A DNA stretch of 64,000 bases, from the NCBI RefSeq assembly GCF_002813915.1, contig NZ_CP019335.1:3083777-3147776 (forward strand), in the 5' to 3' direction. Numbering within the stretch: the first letter of the stretch is position 1; every line of letters starts with the position of its first letter. This document shows positions 7,688 to 16,185 of the stretch, in pieces. The notes below the pieces were generated by a model that was given only the letters and a program-made list of their open reading frames with translations, searched no databases and was not told the DNA's origin. The translations under genes were made by a program, and so were the position numbers. Source of the DNA: Tenacibaculum sp. SZ-18. Its GTDB lineage: Bacteria > Bacteroidota > Bacteroidia > Flavobacteriales > Flavobacteriaceae.

Positions 7688-8440
7688 ATGAAATCAATTC
7701 ATAACATTGATGATGTTATTGCTGTTCTGCAAGACATTATCGATACTTCAATTCAAGAAAAAAGTCCACTAGGCTATTTTGCTGCATTATATCAAAAAGT
7801 AACCATTAAAGTAAAAGAAGGAATTCAAAATGGTGTTTTTGAAGATGGACCAAGAATGGAAAAGCTAGATATTATTTTTGCGAAAAGATATATAGATGCA
7901 TACTATGATTTTTCCCAGAACAAAACAGTGACCTCTTCATGGTTAAAAGCTTTTATGTTATCTAAAAAATTCTGGCCAATTGTATTACAACATTTGCTTA
8001 TTGGAATGAATGCGCATATAAACCTTGATTTAGGAATTGCTGCAGCTCAAGTTTCGGAAGGAGAACCAATTGAAAAATTGAAAAACGATTTTAATAAAAT
8101 CAATGAAATTTTATCTTCATTAGTTACAGATGTTGAAAATGACTTAGCATCTATTTGGCCTTTCTTAAGAAAAATTTTAAAATTCACAAAAAAAGTTGAT
8201 AATTTCTTCGTTGATTTCAGCATGGAAATTGCTAGAGATGGTGCTTGGAATTTTGCTGTTCACCTTGCTAATACTTCTTCTTCTGATTTACAAAAAGTAA
8301 TTGAAGAAAGAGATAAAAAAGTAGCAAAGATCGCCTCTTTAATTAGTGATCCTGGAATAATAGTAAATATCATTTTTGGGATAATTAGAATAGCAGAAAG
8401 GGGCAGTATTCCTGGAAAAATTAAAGATTTAATGAACTAA
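7688..8440 (+). CDS. DUF5995 family protein
   Basis: 250 residues, mostly helical. The segment LLIGMNAHINLDLGIAAA near residues 103-120 is the hallmark of DUF5995, and the length fits the family. It has no signal peptide or membrane segment. The biochemical role of the family is unknown to me. It lies 41 bases upstream of rsgA on the same strand and may be co-transcribed with it. Confidence 0.8.
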   Translation: MKSIHNIDDVIAVLQDIIDTSIQEKSPLGYFAALYQKVTIKVKEGIQNGVFEDGPRMEKLDIIFAKRYIDAYYDFSQNKTVTSSWLKAFMLSKKFWPIVLQHLLIGMNAHINLDLGIAAAQVSEGEPIEKLKNDFNKINEILSSLVTDVENDLASIWPFLRKILKFTKKVDNFFVDFSMEIARDGAWNFAVHLANTSSSDLQKVIEERDKKVAKIASLISDPGIIVNIIFGIIRIAERGSIPGKIKDLMN

Positions 8441-8481
8441 ACTTCTGAAGAAGATTCAATTTTTATTCTCATCTTTGTTAT

Positions 8482-9432
8482 ATGACAGGTACGGTTTATA
8501 AATCTACAGGAAGTTGGTATTGGGTAAAAACTGAAGAAGGTAAGTTTTTAAAATGCAGAATTAAAGGAAAATTCCGAATTCAAGGTATTAAAAGTACCAA
8601 TCCTATTGCAGTTGGTGATCACGTAAAATTTGAAATTGACACCAAAAGTGATGAAGAAACAGGAATTATTACTGAAATTTTTGATCGTAAAAATTACATT
8701 GTCCGTAAATCCGTAAATCTTTCCAAACAAACACATATTATTGCTTCAAATATTGATCAAGCATTTTTATTGGTTACTATAGATAATCCACCAACATTCA
8801 CCACTTTTATTGATCGTTTTTTAGTTACTGCTGAAGCTTATTCTATAGAAGTTATTCTTGTGTTCAATAAAATTGACACCTATAAAATTGAACAAAAAGC
8901 TGAAATTTTATATCTCAAAGATATTTACGAGCCAATTGGCTATAAATGTATTGAAGTTTCTGCTGCGGAAGGAACTAATGTGGAAGAAATAAAAGATATG
9001 ATGACTCATAAAGTAAGTATGTTCTCAGGGCACTCTGGTGTCGGAAAAACTACTTTACTAAACTGTATTGAACCTACTTTAGATTTAAGAACTAAGGAAA
9101 TATCCGAGCAGCACAAGCAAGGGCAGCATACAACTACATTTGCTGAAATGTTCGATTTAAGTTTTGATGCTAGAATTATTGATACTCCTGGAATTAAAGG
9201 ATTTGGTGTTGTGGATATTGACAAAGATGAATTAGGAGATTATTTTCCAGAGTTTTTTGCTTTAAAACAAGACTGTAAATTTAATAACTGTATTCATTTA
9301 AAGGAGCCATATTGTGCGGTAAAAGAAGCACTAGAAAATGAAGAAATATCTTGGTCTAGATACAAAAGCTATTTACAAATATTAGAAGGAGAAGAAGAGA
9401 ATTACAGAACCGATATTTTATCAGGAAAATAA
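8482..9432 (+). CDS. rsgA: Ribosome small subunit-dependent GTPase A
   Basis: 316 residues. An N-terminal OB fold (about 1-70) is followed by a circularly permuted GTPase domain with NKID near residue 131, then GHSGVGKTTLLN and DTPG. The C-terminal zinc knuckle CKFNNCIHLKEPYC supplies Cys and His ligands. Known role: late maturation of the 30S subunit. It starts 41 bases behind the DUF5995 gene and ends six bases before dtd, so these probably form one transcript. Confidence 0.95.
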   Translation: MTGTVYKSTGSWYWVKTEEGKFLKCRIKGKFRIQGIKSTNPIAVGDHVKFEIDTKSDEETGIITEIFDRKNYIVRKSVNLSKQTHIIASNIDQAFLLVTIDNPPTFTTFIDRFLVTAEAYSIEVILVFNKIDTYKIEQKAEILYLKDIYEPIGYKCIEVSAAEGTNVEEIKDMMTHKVSMFSGHSGVGKTTLLNCIEPTLDLRTKEISEQHKQGQHTTTFAEMFDLSFDARIIDTPGIKGFGVVDIDKDELGDYFPEFFALKQDCKFNNCIHLKEPYCAVKEALENEEISWSRYKSYLQILEGEEENYRTDILSGK

Positions 9433-9438
9433 AATTTA

Positions 9439-9891
9439 ATGAAAGCGGTAATACAAAGAGTTACAGGAGCGAGTGTAACCATTGAAGGAGAAAAAGTTGC
9501 AAATATTCAGTCAGGTTTATTGATTTTACTGGGAATTGTTAGTGAAGATTCCAGAGAAGATATAGATTGGTTATCTAAGAAAATCGCAAATCTTAGAATT
9601 TTCAATGACGAGAATAACGTGATGAACAAATCCTTATTAGATATAAATGGTGATGCTATAATTGTAAGTCAATTTACATTACACGCATCTACAAAAAAAG
9701 GAAATAGACCAAGTTATATTCTAGCAGCCAAACCAGATACGGCAATTCCTCTCTATAAAGAATTTGTTACCGTATTTGAAAAACAAGTTGGTAAAAAAGT
9801 ACAAACTGGTCAGTTTGGAGCGGATATGAAAGTAGAATTGCTAAACGATGGACCCGTGACAATTATAATTGACACAAAAGACAAAAAATAG
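9439..9891 (+). CDS. dtd: D-aminoacyl-tRNA deacylase
   Basis: 150 residues, full length for DTD. It begins MKAVIQRVTGASVTIEG and carries the active-site motif SQFTLHA and the C-terminal GPVT motif (NDGPVTIII). The enzyme hydrolyses D-amino acids wrongly attached to tRNA, notably D-Tyr. It sits six bases downstream of rsgA; both are translation quality genes, consistent with an operon. Confidence 0.95.
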   Translation: MKAVIQRVTGASVTIEGEKVANIQSGLLILLGIVSEDSREDIDWLSKKIANLRIFNDENNVMNKSLLDINGDAIIVSQFTLHASTKKGNRPSYILAAKPDTAIPLYKEFVTVFEKQVGKKVQTGQFGADMKVELLNDGPVTIIIDTKDKK

Positions 9892-9915
9892 TTTTCATAC
9901 ATGACGGATATTAAA

Positions 9916-9923
9916 TATATTTG
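9916..9923 (+). promoter_or_regulatory. Candidate -7 element for the YceI lipoprotein gene
   Basis: TATATTTG matches the Bacteroidota -7 form TAnnTTTG exactly and lies 38 bases before the ATG at 9962. No good TTTG was found at the -33 distance. Confidence 0.4.
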
Positions 9924-9961
9924 CCATGGAAAATAAATTATATTAATTTAATCTACATAAA

Positions 9962-10603
9962 ATGAAAAAACTAATCTTATCATTAGCCATTGTTGCTATC
10001 GCATTAACTTCTTGTAAAAGCGAGAAGAAAGTTGAAACTAAAGAAGAAGTAAAAGTTGAAGAAAAAGTAACTGATCCTATTAACTCGTATAACGTAAATG
10101 TAGCAGAATCTTCAATTTCTTGGAAGGGAGATAAAAAAGTAGGAGATGCTCATAACGGAGTAATTGGATTAGAAAAGGGATTATTCGATATTGAAAACGG
10201 AGTTTTAAAAGCTGGTGAATTTGTAATTAATATGAATTCAATTTCTTGTTTAGATTTAGAAGGAAAAAAGAAGGCAAGCCTAGAAGGCCATCTAAAAAAC
10301 AAAGATTTCTTTGACGTTGAAAAATTTCCAACTGCAAAATTTGTTGTTGCTAGCTCAGAAGTAAAAGAAGGAAAATTACATATTACTGGTAATTTAACGA
10401 TTAAAGATGTTACTAAGAGTATTACAATTCCAGCTACATTAACAGAAAATGGAAATGATATTACTTTAAAGAGTGAAAAATTTAATGTTGATAGAACTGA
10501 TTTTGGTGTTAAATATGGTTCTGGAAAGTTTTTTGAAAGTCTAAAAGATAAGGCTATCAACGATTTAATCGAATTTTCTTTTGATTTAAAAGCGAGAAAA
10601 TAA
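9962..10603 (+). CDS. YceI family lipoprotein
   Basis: 213 residues. The lipoprotein signal ends at LTSC (Cys18) and is followed by a Lys/Glu-rich linker (about 20-40). A YceI-type lipocalin-like barrel then begins near VAESSISWKGDKKVGDAHNG and runs to the end (LIEFSFDLKARK). YceI proteins bind isoprenoid-like or other hydrophobic ligands in the periplasm or outer envelope. The lipid anchor places this one in the envelope. It is monocistronic, with a perfect -7 element upstream and a strong terminator downstream. Confidence 0.88.
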   Translation: MKKLILSLAIVAIALTSCKSEKKVETKEEVKVEEKVTDPINSYNVNVAESSISWKGDKKVGDAHNGVIGLEKGLFDIENGVLKAGEFVINMNSISCLDLEGKKKASLEGHLKNKDFFDVEKFPTAKFVVASSEVKEGKLHITGNLTIKDVTKSITIPATLTENGNDITLKSEKFNVDRTDFGVKYGSGKFFESLKDKAINDLIEFSFDLKARK

Positions 10604-10622
10604 TTATCAATTTTCTATAAGT

Positions 10623-10653
10623 AAAAAAAGCGAGCCTTTAGCTCGCTTTTTTT
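10623..10653. terminator. Bidirectional terminator overlapping the end of lipB
   Basis: AAAAAAAGCGAGC (10623-10635), loop CTTTA, GCTCGCTTTTTTT (10641-10653): 13 pairs with A and T runs on both sides. The right arm encodes the last residues of LipB (Lys-Lys-Ala-Ser-stop), so the terminator for the convergent gene is part of the lipB coding sequence. Confidence 0.85.
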
Positions 10654-11348
10654 ATGAATTCATCTACTTCAAAAATTTCTTTGAAGTATTTTAATATTTT
10701 ACCCTTTACTTCTTCCACGTCTAACTTTCTTCCAAGTTCAGCTTCCATCGAAGTAACGGCTTTTCCTTTGATACCGCATGGAATGATATGATCAAAATAA
10801 CCTAAATCTGCATTTACATTCAAAGCAAAACCATGCATAGTTACCCAGCGACTAGTTCGAATTCCCATCGCACAAATTTTCCTTGCAAACGGAGTTCCAA
10901 CATCCAACCAAACTCCTGTTTCACCTTCACTTCTAAGCCCTTTTAATCCGTAATCATCAATAACTCTAATAATTACTTCCTCTAAACAACGAAGATACTT
11001 ATGAATGTCTGTAAAGAAATTTTCTAAATCTAAAATAGGATACCCGACTATTTGGCCTGGTCCATGGTAAGTGATATCTCCTCCTCTATTTATTTTATAA
11101 AAAGTAATCCCTTTAGCTTCAAGCTGTTTTTCATTGAGTAATAAATTACTCATATCGCCACTTTTACCTAAGGTATACACATGAGGATGCTCAACAAATA
11201 GAAAGTAATTATTTGTTTCTATAGAAAGATTTTCTCTTCTGTTTCTAATTTTTGTATCAACGATACCTTGAAGTAAATCAGATTGATAATCCCAAGTTTC
11301 CTTATAATCTTTTTGATTTAATTCAATCAAACTAACATTTTTATTCAT
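10638..11348 (-). CDS. lipB: Octanoyltransferase
   Basis: 236 residues. The family signature GGDITYHGPGQIVGYPILDL is present near residues 93-112. The catalytic Cys lies in HIIPCGIKGKAVTS, with Lys in the same segment. The enzyme moves octanoate from acyl carrier protein to lipoyl domains, the first step of lipoate synthesis. It is convergent with the YceI gene and shares a terminator that lies within its own 3' end. No lipA is in the window. Confidence 0.94.
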   Translation of the reverse strand: MNKNVSLIELNQKDYKETWDYQSDLLQGIVDTKIRNRRENLSIETNNYFLFVEHPHVYTLGKSGDMSNLLLNEKQLEAKGITFYKINRGGDITYHGPGQIVGYPILDLENFFTDIHKYLRCLEEVIIRVIDDYGLKGLRSEGETGVWLDVGTPFARKICAMGIRTSRWVTMHGFALNVNADLGYFDHIIPCGIKGKAVTSMEAELGRKLDVEEVKGKILKYFKEIFEVDEFIKKAS

Positions 11349-11422
11349 ATTTTTGTCAAGTGCCTTATTTTTTTTAGTAATTACTCATAACACAATTATA
11401 AACTTATGTAAATTAAATTTAA

Positions 11423-13636
11423 ATGAACAAAATTACACTATTTTTAGTGCTTTTTAGCGTGACCTTAATCACTGCACAAAGTTCGTGGAAAAAACTGCCT
11501 TCAGAAAACCATAAATTTCGAAGTGAAAAGAAATACATGAATGCTCATCCCAAGGGTTATTCAATATATAACTTAAACCTTGAAGAATTCAAGAAAGAGC
11601 TTACTTTCCAATCTAAAGGATTGAATAAAAGAATAAAATTACCTGGATTCAATCAAGAGTCTTATGAATATATGATCGAAGAATATTCAAATTTCACAGA
11701 ACCTCTTAACCCGAAATATGGATTTTTGAAGACCTATATAATTCAAGGGACTAAAGACGAAACTATAACTGGGAAAATATCCATTGGAACTGACGGTGTA
11801 CATATAGTTATTAATTCACCAAAAAAAGGAACATTCTACATTGATCCTTATACAAAAGACAATACAGTCTACATTGCATATAATAGAAAGGATATACAAT
11901 ACAATCAATCAGACTTTGAATGCTTGGTTAAAAGCAATATTTACGAAATAGAAAAAAAAGACGTAAAAACTAGGAAAAATCCAAATGACGGAAATTTAAG
12001 AACCTACAGACTAGCACTGGCCTGCACTGGAGAATATGCTAGTTATCATATAACTGAGCAAGGGGTTTCTTCTGGTACCAATACCGAAAAAGAATCTGCT
12101 GTTTTATCAGCAATGAATACCGCAGTGACAAGAATCAACCAAATAATGGAAAGAGAGTTAGCTGTAAAATTGGAAATAGTATTAAATGGAGGAAGAAACC
12201 CTGTTTTATTTTTAGATACTGCGACTGATGGTTACACACAAGATGATATAAGCTTAATGATAGATGAAAATATTGAAAGATGCAATGCTCTAATAGGTAC
12301 AACCAATTACGATATAGGTCATTTATTTCATAAGGATAACCAAGTCAATGGACTTGCATATAGACCTGCGGTTTGTCGAAATTGGAAAGCGGGAGGGGTT
12401 ACTGGAGATGTTGACCCAGTTGGAAATGCTTATTTAAACATAGTTTGTCACGAACTTGGTCATCAATTTGGAGCTAATCATACACAAAACAATACCTGTA
12501 ATAGAAATACAGATACGTCAGTAGAAACTGGAAGTGGATCAACTATTATGAGTTATGCTGGGATTTGTAGTCCAAACGTTCAAGAAGCACAAGATGATTA
12601 TTATCATGCAATTAGTATTGATGAAATGTGGAATACTTTACAAGGATCATCTTGTGCTACCCTTACAAATACTGGAAACTCTGTTCCTACTGCTAATGCT
12701 GGTTCAGACTATATAGTTCCTGCTGGAACTCCTTTAGTATTAACTGGAATAGGAACAGACCCAGACAGTCCAAGAGGACTTAGTTACAATTGGGAACAAA
12801 CTGATAACGGTGTAGCTATAATGCCTCCAAGAATAAATAATATCGTTGGACCAATGTTTAGATCTTTACCTCCAAGTAGTTCAAGTAAAAGATATTTACC
12901 AGAATTATCAACGGTTTTATCCGGTTCAACTTCTTCTACTTGGGAAGTGATCCCTGCATTTGAAAGAGAATTAAATTTTGCTTTTAGTGTAAGAGATAAT
13001 AATCCTGGTGGTGGTTCAAGTTCAAGAGATGATATGAAAATTACTGTGGTGAGTTCTGTTGGTTTTAAAGTAACATCATTAAACGCATCTGAGTCAGTAG
13101 ATGGAGGAACTTTTCAAACTATTACTTGGAATGTTGCCTCAACTGATATGGATCCAATTAATTGCTCAAATGTTAGAATTAAAATATCAGTTGACGGTGG
13201 CTTATCTTTCGAAACTATAGTAGACAGTACTACAAATGATGGTTCAGAAAGTGTCTTAATACCAAACACGGCAACTAGTTTAGCAAGAATTCTAATAGAA
13301 GGAGTTGATAATATTTTTTACAATGTGAATACCTCAAACTTCACAATTGTCAATAATCCAACAGCTTCAGTTGAAAATTTTGATTTTACAAACTTTAACC
13401 TTTATCCTAACCCATCCAATGGAAACTTTAATATTAAATTTGAAGTTATTAATACAGAACTAGTTGAAATTAAGTTATTTGATATTCGAGGGCGAATGAT
13501 AAAAACAAAAGAATTTAGAAACACTCCTCTTACTTTCACTGAAGAACTTCAATTTAGAGATATTAACTCAGGAATCTATTTGTTGCAAATAAAGAATGGA
13601 AATAAACGAACTACAAAGAAATTAATAATCCAATAA
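11423..13636 (+). CDS. Secreted reprolysin-like zinc metalloprotease with T9SS sorting domain (short paralogue)
   Basis: 737 residues. Signal peptide (NKITLFLVLFSVTLITAQS), propeptide-like region to about 190, then a catalytic domain with zinc motif HELGHQFGANH at about 342-352 and Met-turn IMSYAGIC. A PKD/Ig-like segment (ANAGSDYIVPAGTPLVLTG) and a second beta domain follow. The C-terminal type A sorting domain begins near LYPNPSNGN. It is the first of three paralogues but lacks the Ig/Fn3/GEVED block of about 350 residues found in the other two. Predicted role: secreted or surface protein degradation through T9SS. A terminator follows at 13696. Confidence 0.9.
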   Translation: MNKITLFLVLFSVTLITAQSSWKKLPSENHKFRSEKKYMNAHPKGYSIYNLNLEEFKKELTFQSKGLNKRIKLPGFNQESYEYMIEEYSNFTEPLNPKYGFLKTYIIQGTKDETITGKISIGTDGVHIVINSPKKGTFYIDPYTKDNTVYIAYNRKDIQYNQSDFECLVKSNIYEIEKKDVKTRKNPNDGNLRTYRLALACTGEYASYHITEQGVSSGTNTEKESAVLSAMNTAVTRINQIMERELAVKLEIVLNGGRNPVLFLDTATDGYTQDDISLMIDENIERCNALIGTTNYDIGHLFHKDNQVNGLAYRPAVCRNWKAGGVTGDVDPVGNAYLNIVCHELGHQFGANHTQNNTCNRNTDTSVETGSGSTIMSYAGICSPNVQEAQDDYYHAISIDEMWNTLQGSSCATLTNTGNSVPTANAGSDYIVPAGTPLVLTGIGTDPDSPRGLSYNWEQTDNGVAIMPPRINNIVGPMFRSLPPSSSSKRYLPELSTVLSGSTSSTWEVIPAFERELNFAFSVRDNNPGGGSSSRDDMKITVVSSVGFKVTSLNASESVDGGTFQTITWNVASTDMDPINCSNVRIKISVDGGLSFETIVDSTTNDGSESVLIPNTATSLARILIEGVDNIFYNVNTSNFTIVNNPTASVENFDFTNFNLYPNPSNGNFNIKFEVINTELVEIKLFDIRGRMIKTKEFRNTPLTFTEELQFRDINSGIYLLQIKNGNKRTTKKLIIQ

Positions 13637-13695
13637 TTTTTAGGAATGACTAGACATAAATAACCATTACAATAATTTATTGATTAAATCTATTA

Positions 13696-13736
13696 AACAT
13701 CCTCTAAAACTACAGTATTGGAGGATGTTGTTTTTA
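13696..13736 (+). terminator. Terminator after the first metalloprotease
   Basis: AACATCCTC (13696-13704) pairs with GAGGATGTT (13721-13729) across a 16-base loop and is followed by GTTTTTATTG. Moderate quality because of the long loop. Confidence 0.65.
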
Positions 13737-14111
13737 TTGTTGTATTTGATTCGAAGTTTTAAAATGATACTACCCATGTAGTCTTTTAGGGTTGTAAATA
13801 GCTATTGATTACTTTTCTATTTTCTTAATTCTACCAAAATCGTGATTTGTAGAATCCATTAAGAACTCTTGTGTCAATATTCTATTAACCCGTTAAGCAA
13901 CAACATTTTGATATGAATAATATGAATCCTTCTATACTAATTAATATTTTTACTTGATAATATATCTTGATATATATTTCTTCGATATCGCGAGCCTCTA
14001 TCTGAATGGTGTATAAGTTCTTTGTTTGGATATATCTTACTTTATAGCCATGGTCAAAGCTCGTAGAGTTGAACTAAATTAAAAAGTTTTATCAAAATGA
14101 TAACCTATAGT

Positions 14112-15126
14112 AACGTGAGTTCGATTTAATTTACACCTACATTTGGTAATAAATTTTGAATCTTGATAGAAGGTTTAGCATCAAGAAAAGCGTATGCTGT
14201 TAATCCAGCAATTAGATTTCCAATAAAGTTATCAAAAGATCTATGTCTGGAGTGTTCAATTTGACAAGTGTTCTTTAGGACATCATTTACCGATTCTATA
14301 ATTGCTCTTTTTCTTAGATATACTTTATCCATAAATTCAAGTGCTTTTTTTTTCATATTTTCCCTTAATTTGGTTTTTAAATGGATACCATCTACGAACA
14401 ATTTATCAAATAAATCTTTTCCTAAATATTCTTTGTCTCCATATATTTTTCCGAAGATTTTATCATGGAAGCTTTTAGTTTTCAAAGGAACTCTATCATC
14501 TACTATTGCTTTAGTAATCATAAAATCAATTATTTGACCTCTATCATTACAGACTAAGTGTAACTTAAATCCGTAAAACCAACCTAAAGTCCCATAACTT
14601 TTTTCAGCAATACCTTTAAATACTTTATGTTGTTTCTCTCTTTTATAATGACAAACTTTTAATGCAGTAGAATCAATAAAAGATATACCTGAATATTTTA
14701 CTAAACATCTAATTTTTAAAAATATAGACAATATCTGCACTACTTGTTTTTGAAGTTCTACAAATCTATTATAAGAAACAATACCAGGGAAGAAGTTGCT
14801 CATATGTCTACCTGCGTAATCATGGCAAAAAAACTTCAGATTACGATATGACTTTAGATTAAAAATAATCATAATAGTCATTATTTCACTTCCACTTATT
14901 TTAGATGTTCTATTGGTTTTTTTTTAATTGAGAAGAGTCAGAAATGCTGCTTTTTGTTAAAACAATATCAAATTCTTTCATAAAATCATCAAATTCACAG
15001 AAAATTTCAACATCAAGAGTTATAGCGAAAAACTTAGTTAAATAGTTAAAATTCAGCGCTTTAATTTGCTGTATTTCTTGCTTTTTATTTACAAATAAGT
15101 CAGGTTTATTACGTCGAACTCACGTT
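14112..15126 (-). mobile_element. IS982-family insertion sequence, probably inactive
   Basis: The ends are inverted repeats AACGTGAGTTCGA (14112-14124, and its complement at 15114-15126), 13 of 13 identical, giving an element of 1,015 bp, usual for IS982. The flanks share ATAGT (14107-14111 and 15130-15134), possibly a worn 8-bp target duplication. The single gene is an IS982 transposase broken near its N-terminus. The element lies inside an IS3-type transposase remnant and interrupts its DDE domain after VTDAYSIT, so it arrived later than the IS3 element. Confidence 0.8.
14126..14881 (-). pseudogene. IS982-family transposase, frameshifted N-terminus
   Basis: The 251-residue frame keeps the DDE residues: SFIDSTALK, IYGDKEYLG and RAIIESVNDVLK. 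The family usually has about 290 residues. The missing N-terminal part (EIFCEFDDFMKEFD) is present on the same strand between about 15060 and 14910 but in another frame, with no evident ATG. The break is at a run of nine T (+ strand 14917-14925, A9 in the mRNA); losing one A or gaining two restores the frame. It is probably a decayed gene. Slippage at the A run is possible, but the missing start argues against it. Confidence 0.75.
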
Positions 15127-16185
15127 ATAATAGTAATAGAATATGCATCTGTAACTAATAACTAATACATCTGGTTTTTACGACTTCAAAGATAGACATT
15201 ATAAGCTAACCAAACTTGTTCTAGTCGATTCACTTCTAAAATTTTGATAAAATTTGCATATTTATAATATGATGATGAGGGTTAGTTATGATATGATCAC
15301 TCTTTTGTTCTTTTATCAGTAGTTTATTAGCAGGTTAAATATCAAACAATATCTCTATTTCTACTCCCAAACTAGTCAGTTCTAATAAAAATGTAACAAT
15401 TTTTTCCTTTTCCAATTCTTGGTTGTTCCGTTTTTACATAATTAACTACATTTCCTATTATTTTAACTTTCCTGACTCTATTATTAACTTGATAAAACAC
15501 CATTCTACAAAACCTGAGTTTTTTACAGATAGAAGATTTATTTTTTTTCTTACAAACAAACATATTAATTACTTGGTTTTGAACTTTTTTCTGATCGGAA
15601 TATTATACTACCTCTGCAAAATCAATCATCCTACCGAACAGCATTCCGTTTTTCTCTAACGCTAATGCTTGAGCATTATATGATTGTTTAGCATTTCTAT
15701 TTGATGTAAATTTTGTTCTAGTGATTTTGGCATATTAGATTGTTTTTGTTATATAAATCAAAGTTCTCATAAATTTAATCATACTAAAACAGTACTACAT
15801 CACTTAATTCCATATTTAAAATGCGCTTGTTTGTAAGTTAATTTCACTTTTTCTCTTTCCATTACAAAGGAAAGTTTAAGCTCATCGTATAATCTTTCTG
15901 AATAAGTTTTTCGTAAATGTTGTCGTTCATAATGTTACACATTTGTACAACGCTATTTGAGTACAATATAGAACGCAGAAAATAAAAAACGAACAACAAA
16001 ACTGTTCACTTTATAATAAATCTTGTTTTTAAGAAGTGAATTTCTTTAATTTTAAAATCTAATTCAAATAATCTCGTAAACCATCCAAAATTATTCATAT
16101 TTTTAACATCTGATTTAAACTTTGTTGAATAATTAACATAGTTTAATAATTATAACATAAATATTAATACATTAATTTAAGCCCA

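Larger units (their letters stand above)
13757..15950 (-). pseudogene. Decayed IS3-family element (orfA/orfB), split by an IS982 insertion
   Basis: Read on the - strand, fragments of IS3-type orfA and orfB follow in the right order but with stops and frameshifts. orfA pieces lie near 15950-15820 (KTYSERLYDELKLSFVMERE, then TYKQAHFKYGIK) and near 15660-15590 (RMIDFAEVV, NIPIRKKF). The start of orfB lies near 15563-15372 (QVNNRVRKVKIIGNVV, TEQPRIGKGK). The DDE core begins near 15230 (LEQVWLAYNVYL, VTDAYSIT) and, beyond the inserted element, resumes at 14110 with IGYHFDKT, KELIHHSDRGS, ILTQEFLMD and AIYNPKR. Without the insertion the length is about 1.2 kb, normal for IS3. No intact terminal repeats were identified. 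Confidence 0.75.

Noticed and set aside
10150..10560. 136-codon frame opposite the YceI gene
   Set aside because: Antisense shadow; the + strand protein has a clear lipobox and family fold.
15372..15563. 63-codon - strand frame as a separate gene
   Set aside because: It matches the start of an IS3-type orfB in order and content, so it belongs to the fossil element.
15423..15659. 78-codon + strand frame in the IS region
   Set aside because: It lies opposite the decayed IS3 orfA/orfB sequence on the - strand and its translation has no protein-like pattern.
13757..16185. Intact composite transposon carrying the proteases
   Set aside because: Insertion sequence remnants occur only between the first and second protease genes, not on both sides of the cluster.
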